NCBI GenBank assembly: GCA_003427395.1
Contig: BFEA01000503.1
Span: 46,535-72,256 of the forward strand
Direction: 5' to 3'
DNA from: Chara braunii
Lineage: Eukaryota > Streptophyta > Charophyceae > Charales > Characeae
DNA length: 25,722 nt
In this document: in pieces, positions 15,838 to 25,438 of the stretch
Numbering within the stretch: position 1 is the first letter of the stretch
Layout: every line of letters begins with the position of its first letter
Notes under the pieces: model-generated
The model's input: only the letters and a program-made list of their open reading frames with translations
What the model was told of the DNA's origin: nothing
Databases searched by the model: none
Made by a program: the position numbers and the translations under genes

Positions 15838-18454
15838 AGGTGACAATTATGCACCAGAATGCAATGACCAGGACGATGGTTAAAGGTAACCTCGCCCCCC
15901 CTATTAATCTCGAAAGATCTGTCAAACAAGGTGATCCACTAGCACCATTTCTCTTTGTAATCATAATGGAAGCCCTGGCAGCTAACTTGAGACAAAATAG
16001 GGACATCAAAAAATCAGAATAACATCAATTCCGGAGGATGCAATTCCAGTATGTTCCCTTATTGCTGATGACCTCTCCCTCATGTTGGATGCATCTGAGG
16101 ATAATCTGAGTGCCCTTCAAAGGTTTATGGATCAATTCTGTAGATTATCTGATATGAGGATTAATTGGGGAAACAAAACACTTGGCTGGTGGATCCATCA
16201 TCAAGGTGTCAAGCCACCAGAAAACCCAAAGATTAAATGGCTGCCAATTGAAACACCAATCAGAGTACTAGGTATCAATCTATTTGCTGCAGGTAAACCT
16301 ACTTCCAATAATGAAGGGATCCTGCAAGCTACTCATGCTAAACTGGACACCTGGAAAAACAAACATACGTCTATTTTTGGGAGGGTCCTAATCATTAACA
16401 ATGTGGTGTTGGGATCCATCTGGTACAAATCGGCCATATGGGCCCTTGACAAAGCCCCAATCAAGGCGCTTCAGCAGAGCCTCAGAGCTTTCTTATGGAG
16501 AGGGAATCATGACTTCAAAAAATTGATAAGCAGGGTAGCCTAGGACGCAATTATTCAACCAAAATCAAGAGGAGTTTTAGGTCTCATTGACCCTACTCTC
16601 CAAGCTATGGCATTATCCATTCAATGGATCATTAGGCTTCTCTTTTGTCCACAATCTCCATGGTCCATCTTAGCGTGGGAACAGATTAGGAGATTCGCAC
16701 CCTTAACTAACGAATTTGTTGATCCTCTAATGTGGCTGGAAAACCGAGTCTGACCTCTTCCAAAAAGGAAAAAGACTGATGAGGTTGAAGCTCCCTCTGA
16801 TGATAGGGAGGAAGCCAGGAGAGATCTAAGTAGAGATCCATTCTGGATTTCCCTTATCAAGACCTGGAGGAAACTGCCTTTGCCAGACAAAAGTCATCCC
16901 ACTAGATGGGAGGAAGTATGTCAACAAGCCTCGTTTAATAACACATGGATTAGAAATAATCAAGGAATCATGTTGCACTGTAATAACCCCCCGTGGAAGG
17001 GATGGATTAAGAAGGGAGTAATCAGAATCAAGGATATTTGGAATAAACAAACCAAAGATTGGGTTACTAAGGGGGAAATTCAGGATAGACTAAAATATTG
17101 TCATCATTTGGAGAATGCCTTGGATAAAATTGTTGGGTTGATACCCTTGGATTGGGTTCGCATCCTCAGGAAGGGCCCTGACATCAAACCCAATGATTGG
17201 GTAGCTTTCACTGACTACAATCACCTAATAGGTAATGTCTTAGAAGTTGAGGCAAATGGAGATATTTTAACTTCCCTCTTAATCCTTAAAGAGGATAATA
17301 GAGTAATACCCCACCCAGAGGATGAATTTAGAAGGGTAGGTAAAGATCAAATTTTCAGAATCAGAGTATTGCAATCCGGCAATGAATGGATGACGTTCAG
17401 ACCCGACACTCCCATATCGCACCTAGCAATGGATCCAGCGGTATGGAAATGAGGATCACAGGAAAAAAATAACAGAAATTATACCAGGTCACTCCACTCT
17501 CTATCAGTGAAATCAACTTATAGAATGCTACGTCCTACAGTCAACCTAAAAGACAGAGTATCTGACAGATGGATGAGACATCTTAACCTGAGCATAGACG
17601 ATGTGAAAAACGTTAAATGGTTTCGCATCAAGAACTTTAAACCAGCTAAAATAGCTTCCCTACAATGGCAGATCTAACATAGATGCCTAGCTACCAATGA
17701 CTGGTTAATAGATAGAACGTCACATGACAAGAACGATCATGCTCAGCCCTGGTGCAAACTATGCAAAACTGCGTATCCAAGTAGAACGATTCCGGAGACA
17801 ATCGAACACATTTTCCTTCAATGCCCCGGTTGAATTTGGCTTTGGAGATGGTGGGACAGGATCTGGGGTACTCTGGAAACAAAGGCTCAGTGGCCATGGG
17901 GATGGAAACCCCTATTAATGGAAGTATGGAATGCTGCACCTTGTGATGAATTTACCCAAAATCTATTTATTCTCAGCAGGAGAGCGGTATTATGGGCCAT
18001 TTGGAGGAGGAGATGTATCTATGAATGGGAAGGAGCCAGAATGGATGGCCCGGAATTCACAGAAACAATAAAAGAACAAATTCAGACAAGCATTCTGAAT
18101 CAATGGGAACTCACTAAGGAGAAAATTCATTTTTTATCAGATAAAAAGGAAATTTCCCAGCAAATATAACAGTTCAGTTTGGTATAGCTTGGTGGGAACC
18201 AGGGGGGAGGGATTGGAAAAGTGGTATAGGAAGGAGCTACTGATGCAGAGGATGGACTCATTAAAAGAAATTACAAGATTGTGTTTAATGAGTGGTCCTC
18301 AGTTGACCCCTCAATCCCCCTGAGACCCCTTGCAGATTTTCCTGACCCCTTCCCACCCCCCCCCATTGTGGTGGTTCCCAACTCTTGGTTTGGAATTGGT
18401 GATGATTTGCAATATATTCATATTAGATCGATTGTTTGCAGTCCTACAGGTTGA
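15838..18454 (+). pseudogene. ORF2 remnant: RT 3' half, zf-RVT, C-terminal region
   Basis: ORF2 of LINEs encodes the enzymes for target-primed reverse transcription. The first frame (to about 16010) has the RT block MVKGNLAPPINLERSVKQGD and PLAPFLF...IMEAL. A one-base deletion near 16005-16012 shifts the frame. From then on one frame is kept to 18454, broken only by stops: 16541 TAG, 16751 TGA, 17450 TGA, 17675 TAA, 17831 TGA, 18167 TAA, 18185 TAG and 18227 TAG. The catalytic box reads I-A-D-D (16061-16072), where F/Y-A-D-D is normal. The zf-RVT knuckle (WCKLC...HIFLQC) is at about 17750-17824. Five of the eight stops sit at Trp positions. It cannot encode a working protein. Confidence 0.85.
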
Positions 18455-18810
18455 TTCAGCAAAATCAGATCGAAGCAGAGTCACCATTATCTCATCAGTA
18501 CTAGAGCTTAAAGGGTCAATCTGGCGCCACTCTAGGGAGGGTGAAGAGGTACAGGGGACGCTAAGCCCAATTCCCAGCAAAGAGTTCATCTTCTATTCTC
18601 TCAATTGCAACATAAGTGAAGAGGTACAGGGGACGCTGGGCCCGATTCCCAGCAAAAATCTCATCTTTTATTCTCTGAATTGCAACATAAGGGACGCTGG
18701 ACCCGTTTTCCAGCAGGTGCAGTCCCCACCAATAGACTGGAGCCCCCAGTGCGTCAGGTAGGAGTGTATGCTCTTATCAGCACTCCAATCTGATGCCACG
18801 GGTTTCTGTT
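18455..18810 (+). other. 3'UTR of LINE copy 1
   Basis: Noncoding DNA between the end of the ORF2 frame and the poly(A) tail. It contains ATCTGGCGCC (18519-18528) followed 21 bases on by GGTGAAGAGG (18540-18549); the same pair occurs in the copy 2 3'UTR. The ORF 18330-18761 overlaps it in another frame and is partly made of the 75-bp repeat. Confidence 0.6.
18541..18714 (+). repeat. 75-bp tandem repeat in LINE 3'UTR, 3 units
   Basis: GTGAAGAGGTACAGGGGACG starts at 18541 and 18616, exactly 75 bp apart. A third unit beginning near 18690 lacks the first 15 or so bases. Units share CAATTCCCAGCAAA, CATCTT.TATTCTCT and AATTGCAACATAAG and are about 90% alike. Because 75 is a multiple of 3 one frame gives a 25-residue peptide repeat, but that frame is not the ORF2 frame. 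Confidence 0.9.
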
Positions 18811-18833
18811 AAAAAAAAAAAACAAAAAAAAAA
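18811..18833 (+). repeat. Poly(A) tail of LINE copy 1
   Basis: 12 A, one C, then 10 A, immediately followed by CGTACT, the right candidate target-site duplication. Confidence 0.9.
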
Positions 18834-18838
18834 CGTAC

Positions 18839-19766
18839 TAATCCATTAGTTCAAGGCCAATCAATATAACTATATCTCTCAAACCACTTTTATGAGCACG
18901 ACTCCCAAAGTGGGAGGAAGAAACACTGCGTTTATGAACTATATGGATGGAGGATATCTCTGAGCGACCAAGTTGTTGATCCCAGCTTGTGGGAGGTTGG
19001 ACTACAAATTTACAAAATGGCCATGTCCCCCACTGTGACCCCTATTAGGTGGTGTTGTTCAGGTTCAACTTGGGGAACAGCTAAAGCAACAGTTTGTACA
19101 ATTACTATCAGAGCACGCTGGAGCCGGCTGGGGTTGGCCGCATGTCGCCACTGTTGGGCGAAGATCGACTTTCAAATTGATGCAAATCCACCCCTATTTG
19201 CCAAATAGATCAAACTAGCAACTTATCTATGACTTCCAAGAGGTCGTAATTTCTCGTAAATGTCAGGCCTGGGCTCCTTCAAACTACCAGTGGTAGGCGA
19301 CCAAGGCGAGGGAGAGGAAGTCAATGCTTGCTTCTCCTCCGACTTCCCATCAGCAGAGAAATTCATTCCAAACCATCTTTTCACAATTATCGTTCCACAC
19401 TAAGTCTTTCTTTCCCTTCATACCATCATTTCGTTCATCTTTGAACACCGCTAACTAAAGTGTTAGCGATAAGACACAAGGGTCTCATTTGACTCTTGTA
19501 GGTATTCTTTTTTTTTTAAATTTAAAAATCTTTGTCTGGGGGCGCCGACAGTGCTGATACGAGCAATCATCACGGTGACATCAGCGGCTGATCAGCCCAA
19601 GTTTGAAGGCTCGTGACAGAGTCTATCGGTGGGGTGATGCACCTGCTAGAAAATGGGTCCAAGGAAAATATATGTAGTGGGACTGTGGGGCAATTAGAAC
19701 ACAGGGTGGCTGAGGGTGTGGGGCCAATGAGGAGCGACAGTCGGCCACGGGACCACAACCAACTCA
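18839..19766. other. No gene seen; two small hairpins
   Basis: Unique-looking DNA. CGCTAAC (19449-19455) and GTTAGCG (19462-19468) form a short hairpin. A second near-perfect one, ACAAGGGTC with GACTCTTGT, follows 10 bases later. A T-rich tract with AAATTTAAA lies near 19508-19528. No ORF has recognisable features. Confidence 0.4.
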
Positions 19767-20069
19767 TTAAACAACAATAGAACCGAGTACGGGGAAAAAC
19801 CAGTATCCACAGTCACAAAACCATAGTTTACAAAGGTCGAGCACTGTGTTTTCGCGGACAACTGATAGGGCCTTGCACTCTGTGCATACGTCCCACTCGG
19901 ACACATGTGGTTGTTCCTTGTTGTATGCGAACTTAGGACACGGGTTGGGATCATTACGCAATGCCGGAGCGGAAGACTGGAACGCCCTCATGCTGGGGAA
20001 CATTGCACTGGGGACCCAACACTTCTTAAAGAAAACATCCATCACATGCATCCAATGTTCACAACACAC
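19767..20069 (-). CDS. Small Cys-rich ORF of unknown function
   Basis: The minus strand is open for 100 codons from a GTG at 20069 (first ATG at about 20051), with no stop for a further 66 bases upstream. The peptide has ordinary composition and a cysteine cluster near its end: CTEC, then LDLCKLWFCDCGYW. Pairs spaced C-x2-C and C-x4-C-x-C are typical of zinc-binding modules, such as the Cys clusters of some DNA transposases. I cannot name a family. An overlapping minus frame of 86 codons (19694-19954) weakens the case. It could be an exon or a transposon remnant. Confidence 0.25.
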   Translation of the reverse strand: MCCEHWMHVMDVFFKKCWVPSAMFPSMRAFQSSAPALRNDPNPCPKFAYNKEQPHVSEWDVCTECKALSVVRENTVLDLCKLWFCDCGYWFFPVLGSIVV

Positions 20070-20138
20070 GATAATCCCTGGTGAGTGAATGCAGATGCCA
20101 CTTGGTTGATGTTGCTCCTGTTGTAAGCGGAAGGCTTA

Positions 20139-20889
20139 CTAGCATGCAATGGGAGTATCGTGCGCATTCGTCTACCCCTCAGTTCGCATCAGGTCCACGA
20201 TCGTCTGTTTAACATGCAAGGAGAAGAGTGTAGCAGGGCCTTGCCTCGTTACCGTCTCACGATGGCTTAGAAGACTAACAAAATCCGTAGGAAAGGCGGG
20301 TTAGTGCATGCGACGTTGTTTACTACACAAAATATCAGTTTTCGAAAAGATCACTCATACCAGTAGAGAGAGATATTCAACAACATGCATCAATCAATCA
20401 ACAACGCTACACAAGCTACGAGATCACGTTCCCAAAAGAGGAAAGATGCATATTTCATGCACATGCAAATGATTGTACATTACTCAAAAACAATCGTGAG
20501 AGATCCCCATATCCACAACCATTCAAAAAGAGAGAGGAGAGAGAGAACCCTTTTGCTTTCAAGAAGATATGTGCCCTGCGTGTCGCGTTTGTAATCGCAA
20601 ATCACTCGGGACAAAGAGAGAGATAAGGAAGTTCGCTCGCATTCATTCACAGACAAATCATTCATACAGATGAAACTACATAATCCAGAACTGAGAAATC
20701 ACTCAATAGACGAGATAAGTACAACGGAGGACGACGATCCGCCAAACAACCTCTTATTGGATATGAACTTAGAAAAGGGTGAGGGAAGCAGAAGAAGAAG
20801 GATGCAAATCCGTCCTCTCTCATAAACTTGGCACCCTCGTCAACCAATACACCACCATTTCCAGGTAGTGAGGACGCCAATCTCCAGGG
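20139..20889. other. No gene seen; LINE copy 2 5' region?
   Basis: Adjacent to the 5' end of LINE copy 2. If that copy is full length its 5'UTR and ORF1 (a Gag-like RNA-binding protein in the L1 clade) should be here, but no long ORF, CCHC knuckle or RRM-like stretch was found. A short GAGAGA patch lies at 20530-20546. ORF2 is preceded in frame by TAG TGA at 20866-20871. Confidence 0.4.
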
Positions 20890-22165
20890 ATGGACGCGGT
20901 GGATGCCTTGTATGGTAGGGACAAAACTTGGAAACTCTGCAAAAGGCAAGCTGACCTCGACCTGCGTTCGCTAAATGTGAACGGACTTGCATCCGCAAAA
21001 GGAACTAAGAAACAAGCAATAATGAACCAATTGAAGGGGGTCGACGGGAAGGTCTGGCCAGACGTCATATGTTTGCAAGAAACCCACCTTATGGACAGCC
21101 CCGACCACAACCACAAACATAAAGAGATATGGGTCTACCAAGCCTTTCGGGCACACGCCCCGCGCCCCGACAGCGGGGGAGTGACCATATGGCTCCCTCC
21201 GGACTCCAAAGTAGAAATGCTTAACTGGGACGCAGACCGAGAGGAGGGAAGATGGGTCTACTTACTAGCAATGCTGGAAATCAAGGTGGTAAGATGGGTC
21301 TACTTACTAGCAATGCTAGAAATCAAGGTGGTAAGTATCCTGAACGTATACGCCCCCAACGAGCCGTCGGCTCGTCAAACCTTCTTCAAATCTCTCAAAC
21401 CTAAGCTACCGGTGGGCATCCCGGTGATCCTGGTGGGAGACTTCAATGCGGCACCGGACCGCTGGTTGGACAGGTGGAAGATCCCGGCTCCCTGCCCATT
21501 CTATGTGGAAAATGACGAGAAGATGATTGCGGAACTATCACAATCACTCAACCTCTTTGACACTTTCCGTAGGCACTTCCCCACAGACCGCCGTTTCACC
21601 TGCTTTCGCAAGAATGACACGGAAAAGGAGACTAAGTCCAGGATAGACCTCGTACTTATCTCAGACGAGATACAAGGGGCGCTTCAGATAGCATAGATAT
21701 TTCCTCGCTACCCGGGTCTGGACCACGCGATGTGTGTGGCGATTCTCTCCTTCAGGAGAAAGCCGGATCAAGGTAGAGGCTTTTACAAGCTGAACACTTC
21801 TCTCATGAGCATCGATCGTTTCAAGACCTACCTCACAAAGGTGTGGTCCTTTTGGCAGGAACAAAAACATCAGATCCATGACAAAATTGTATAGTTCAAC
21901 AACGGCCTGACTTTTATAGGCCGCAAGTGCAATGAATACTCTAAACTTCTCGCGGCGCGCCCCCACGCTGAAGAACTGGATCTGCAGCGACAACTGCAGC
22001 ATATACAACGACAGGAAAACGTGACAGACGAGGAGCAAGAGGAGCTAGCTAAAACCGTCCAGACCTTAGAAGCCCGCCTTGTCGATTGTATGGAGTACAG
22101 ATGGCAAGGCGTGCGGATCCGAGGGAGACTCTCCAAGCATAACATGGAGGGGGCCATGGACGCAA
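20890..22165 (+). pseudogene. ORF2 5' part: APE-type endonuclease and linker
   Basis: The domain nicks target DNA to prime reverse transcription. From ATG 20890 the conserved blocks appear in order: LRSLNVNGL (20962-20988), ICLQETH with Glu at 21079, GGVTIW, ILNVYAPNE, LVGDFNAAPD with Asp at 21439 and Asn at 21445, SRIDLVLIS with Asp at 21646, and GLDH with His at 21724. A TAG at 21694 cuts the frame 10 codons before the catalytic His, and a second TAG follows at 21892. A 42-bp in-frame duplication (21251-21334) repeats 14 residues before the NVYAP block. After the domain comes a Glu/Gln-rich, coiled-coil-like linker (about 21960-22080). The frame is lost at a T run near 22165. ATG 20890 is chosen because stops precede it directly. 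Confidence 0.88.
21251..21334 (+). repeat. 42-bp in-frame tandem duplication inside APE
   Basis: 21251-21292 and 21293-21334 are identical except for one base (CTGGAA against CTAGAA). The encoded 14 residues, RWVYLLAMLEIKVV, therefore occur twice. Near identity shows that the duplication is younger than most other damage in this copy. Confidence 0.95.
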
Positions 22166-23440
22166 GTTTTTTTGCACAAAGATAGCAAGAGACTTCTACC
22201 AAACCCTGTTCACCTCGGAGTGCGGGAAGCTCCCCATGCACCGTCGCATGGTGGAAATCGAAGACTTCTTGCGGCCGCTCTCTAGAGCTCTCACAGAACA
22301 GCAGAGAAAAAATATAGACAAGCCCCTGACGAAAGAAGAGATATGGACCGCATGGACGCAAATGGAGGACGAGAAAACACCAGGCATAGATGGGCTCCTC
22401 AAGGAGTTCTGGGTGGCAATGTGGCCAGAGATATCACAAGACCTCATGAAATTTTACCATGAGGCCTGGGACATAGGACAGACTGGGGAGCTGGTTGGGC
22501 AAGGTGTGCTGACGCTCCTCTATAAGAAAGGGGAGAGAATTAATATAAGAAACTATAGGCCCATTACCCTGCTCAATGTGGTTTACAAGATGATGGCGAA
22601 AGCACTAGCCAATCGCATGACACCGATAATGCCGGACATCATCCATGCAGACCAAACAGGTTTCATTCAGGGTAGGAATCTTCAGGATAACATTCTCCTG
22701 GTGAACGAGACGATCAAACTGGCCAGACAATCCAAAAATAATGCGGCCATCATTTTCATCGACTTCGAAAAAGTGTACGATCACGTGGATTGGGTCTTCC
22801 TAGACATATGTTTACAAAAGCTCAACTTTGGGCTAGATTTTAGAAGATGGATTAGGATCCTCCACTCCAGCGCAACTACCAGAGTCATGGTTAATGGCAA
22901 CCTGGCCCCCCCCATTAATTTGCAAAGATCAGTCAGACAAGGGGACCCCATAGCCCCATATCTTTTTGTAATAATCATGGAAGCGCTAGCCACTGACCTC
23001 AGAACCCATTAGGACATCAAAAGAATCCAAGTGTCTGCAATACCCAGGGAGGCAATCCCGGTCTGTTCATTGTTTGCGGATGACTTGACCCTGATGGTGG
23101 ACACCTCTTGAGAATCATCGGAAGAAATCCAACGTATGATGGATCGATTCTGTAAACTCTCAGACATGTGCGTAAACTGGGGAAATAAAACCCAGGGATG
23201 GTGGATCCACCACCAGGGAGTGAGGCCTCCAGAACAACCCAGGCTTAAATGGCTTCCGGAAGATGCGCCCATCAGAGTGCTAGGAGTATCGATGACGGTG
23301 GAAGGAAGACCATCGAGCAATAATGAATGGTTGACTGGCCCGCCACTGGGAAAAATGGCGCTCTGGCAGAACAAACACACTTCGTTGTTCGGACGTTCCT
23401 TAATTATCAATAATGTGGTGCTGACCTCGCTATGGTACAA
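22166..23440 (+). pseudogene. ORF2 middle: reverse transcriptase domain
   Basis: After a one-base loss in the T run, a second frame carries the RT palm and fingers: KTPGIDGLLKEFW, LLYKKGE, NYRPITLLNVVYKMMAKALA, QTGFIQGR, IFIDFEKVYDHVDW (catalytic Asp codon at 22761), SVRQGDPIAPYLFVIIMEAL, then F-A-D-D at 23073-23084 with two of the catalytic Asp. Two stops interrupt it: TAG 23010 and TGA 23109. Around 23441 seven bases are missing relative to copy 1 (aaaTCGGCCATAtgg against aagTCtgg), and the frame changes again. The usual motif-A spelling FEKAYDRVDW is altered at two positions. Confidence 0.9.
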
Positions 23441-23986
23441 GTCTGGGCCCTGGACAAGAATGCCTTGCTCCCATTACAGTGACAGATAACAACCTTTCTA
23501 TGGAGGAGTGACCACGAGAAAGTAAACGTGATCAACCGTGTGGCATGACACTCTTTGGTCCAACCTAAAACCAAAGGGGGACTGGGCCTTCTCGACCCGT
23601 TGGCGCAGACCAAAGCACTGGTGGTGCAATGGATTAAACATCTTATTTTTTATCCGGACATGCCCTGGAAAGGGCTGGCCCTAGAGCAAATATCCAGACT
23701 AGCACCACAGACAACAGCAGGTGGGGACCCGCGGATGTGGCTCGAAAACAGGAATTGGTCCATCCCCAAGGCTAGGCTGGCGCATCAAGGCCTCGACCCC
23801 CCCCCTCCCAGACGAGCTGCAAGGGAGGACCTGCGAAACGACCCGTTCTGGCCCACACTCCTCAAAACATGAAGGGGCCTCCCTCTACTGGACAAAACTT
23901 CACCAGACAGATGGGAGGAAGTAGCGAGGAAACCCCTTTTTGGCAACAAATGGATAGTGGACTAAAGAGGCCAAACTCTCCACTGC
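23441..23986 (+). pseudogene. ORF2: RT thumb/connector region with stops
   Basis: From 23444 the frame matches copy 1 again: WALDKNALLP, then FLWRSDHEK, RVA, and PKTKGGLGLLDPL, the conserved connector of plant LINEs. Stops are TGA 23480, TGA 23546, TGA 23870 and TAA 23963. TGA 23870 replaces the Trp that copy 1 keeps in IKTWRKL. TGA 23546 and copy 1 TAG 16541 hit the same position after RVA, where plant LINEs normally have Trp. No frameshift was detected within this part. Confidence 0.8.
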
Positions 23987-25438
23987 ATGGACTCCCCCTG
24001 GCAAGGATGGATTAGGCGAGGGGTAATGCGAGTGAAGGACATTTGGGACATGGAGAAGAAAGATTGGATAAGTCCCGATCAACTAAGGCAAAGACTGAGG
24101 TATTGTCACCGGTCACAAGAAGCCTTGGAGGCGATAGTGGAGAAGATCCCCCTGGACTGGTGGAGGATCCTTCACAAAGGCCCGACCCTGCACAAGCTGG
24201 ACTGGGTGGCAGTGACAGGGCGACAAGCAGAAGTGGGCAGGGTGGAGCGCTGTCTCCCGGGAGGAAGCGTGGAAGTTAAACTCTTCCAAGTGGGACGGGA
24301 CAGCATAATTTCAACAAGCAATCCGTTAGAAACCATTGAGTGTCAAAAAGAAAATCTTTTCAGAATTAGAGTCCTCGAGGAGAACGAACAAAGCATAGTT
24401 TTCCAGCCTGCCTCCCCCATCCAACATCTGGCCTTGGATCCACTGGAGTGGACATGGACAACCCGCTGGGGGAAAGGAAGGAGAAGCACTAGGACATTAT
24501 ATGGTCTGACGGTCAAATCCACCTATAGGTTGCTTAGGCCAACTGTGAACCTTCGCCATCAGGTTGCGGAACGTTGGAAAAACCACTTGAATGTTAGTGA
24601 AGATGATCTGAGAACGGTCAAGTGGTTCAAGATGGCCAAAGGAAAACCGTCGAAAATCGCCTCCCTTCAATGGCAGCTGGAACACCGCTGCCTGCCCACT
24701 AATAACTGGTTGATAGACAGAACCTCCCTGGAACAGAGAGGTTGCGCCCTCCCATGGTGCAAGCTATGCATTAACTCGTTCCCATCCAGAAAACGCCCGG
24801 AGACAATCGAGCACATCTTTTTGCAGTGCCCGGGGGCACTCTGGCTGTGGAGGTGGTGGGACAGAATCTGGGGGCAGCTGGAAACAACAGCCCCGTGGCC
24901 CTGGGACTGGAAGGCAATCCTGCTTGAAATCTGGCCCAAAGGCCGCACGGACCAGCCGGACCTGCTGGACGATTCCACCGCCAACATGTTCAAATTGGGA
25001 CGAAGGGCGGTCCTCTGGGCGCTCTGGAGAAGACACTGTACATTCGAAATGGAGGGGGCCAGACTGGAAGGGCCTGAGTTCATGGAAAGCATACAGCAAC
25101 AGGTTCAAACTGAAATAACCGCGGAATGGGAGGAGGTAAAAACTCGAATCAGACTCCTCGACAGAAAAGAAGACATCCAGAGTAAAATCCAGGAATTCAG
25201 CTCATGTTGGCTTGGGGGACCTGATGGGGGGAGGATAGGGAAGGTTGAATGGAAAGGGGAACCCCCTGAATTGGGGCCGGACCAAGAAAGCAGAGTGATA
25301 GTAAGAGACCACTGCCTTAGGTTTAAAGACTGGACTAGTGTAGATGCGGTCATCCCCCTAAAGTCTTCTGATGACTTCCCAGACTTTTTTCCTCCCCCCT
25401 CTAACTGCCTGGTAGAAATGCAGTGGTATGGAGGATGA
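23987..25438 (+). CDS. ORF2 3' part: zf-RVT and C-terminal region, intact
   Basis: 483 codons are open from ATG 23987 to TGA 25436-25438, in the frame of the preceding segment, so the ATG is internal and not a real start. Residues about 4-40 (WQGWIRRGVMRVKDIWDMEK) are the connector helix region shared with copy 1. The zinc knuckle is C258-x2-C261...H276-x4-C281 (WCKLC...HIFLQC), the plant zf-RVT pattern thought to help RNA or DNA binding. Then come a Trp-rich segment (LWLWRWWDRIW), a helical region (AVLWALWRRHCTFEMEGARL) and a coiled-coil-like Glu/Gln stretch. The C-terminus ends with a Pro-rich FPDFFPPPS that copy 1 also has. Intactness suggests a younger insertion than copy 1. Confidence 0.8.
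   Translation: MDSPWQGWIRRGVMRVKDIWDMEKKDWISPDQLRQRLRYCHRSQEALEAIVEKIPLDWWRILHKGPTLHKLDWVAVTGRQAEVGRVERCLPGGSVEVKLFQVGRDSIISTSNPLETIECQKENLFRIRVLEENEQSIVFQPASPIQHLALDPLEWTWTTRWGKGRRSTRTLYGLTVKSTYRLLRPTVNLRHQVAERWKNHLNVSEDDLRTVKWFKMAKGKPSKIASLQWQLEHRCLPTNNWLIDRTSLEQRGCALPWCKLCINSFPSRKRPETIEHIFLQCPGALWLWRWWDRIWGQLETTAPWPWDWKAILLEIWPKGRTDQPDLLDDSTANMFKLGRRAVLWALWRRHCTFEMEGARLEGPEFMESIQQQVQTEITAEWEEVKTRIRLLDRKEDIQSKIQEFSSCWLGGPDGGRIGKVEWKGEPPELGPDQESRVIVRDHCLRFKDWTSVDAVIPLKSSDDFPDFFPPPSNCLVEMQWYGG

Larger units (their letters stand above)
15838..18833 (+). mobile_element. LINE (non-LTR retrotransposon) copy 1, 5'-truncated
   Basis: About 3.0 kb. It begins abruptly inside the RT domain, keeps the rest of ORF2, then has a 3'UTR and a poly(A) tail at 18811-18833. 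Five-prime truncation, an A tail and short flanking repeats are the normal result of target-primed reverse transcription. It is related to copy 2 at 20890-25722 along its length but is more AT-rich and clearly diverged, so the two are separate subfamilies or old insertions. Confidence 0.85.

Noticed and set aside
17724-17918. 64-codon ORF overlapping the zf-RVT region of LINE copy 1
   Set aside because: It is in a different frame from ORF2, whose own frame shows the conserved zinc knuckle.
20662-21156. Minus-strand ORFs overlapping the APE domain
   Set aside because: They are shadows of the plus-strand ORF2, which has all APE motifs in order.
16541-23872. Alternative genetic code reading TGA or TAG as Trp
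   Set aside because: TGG is used abundantly for Trp in the same frames, some stops replace other residues, and both copies also have frameshifts. Pseudogene decay is the simpler explanation.
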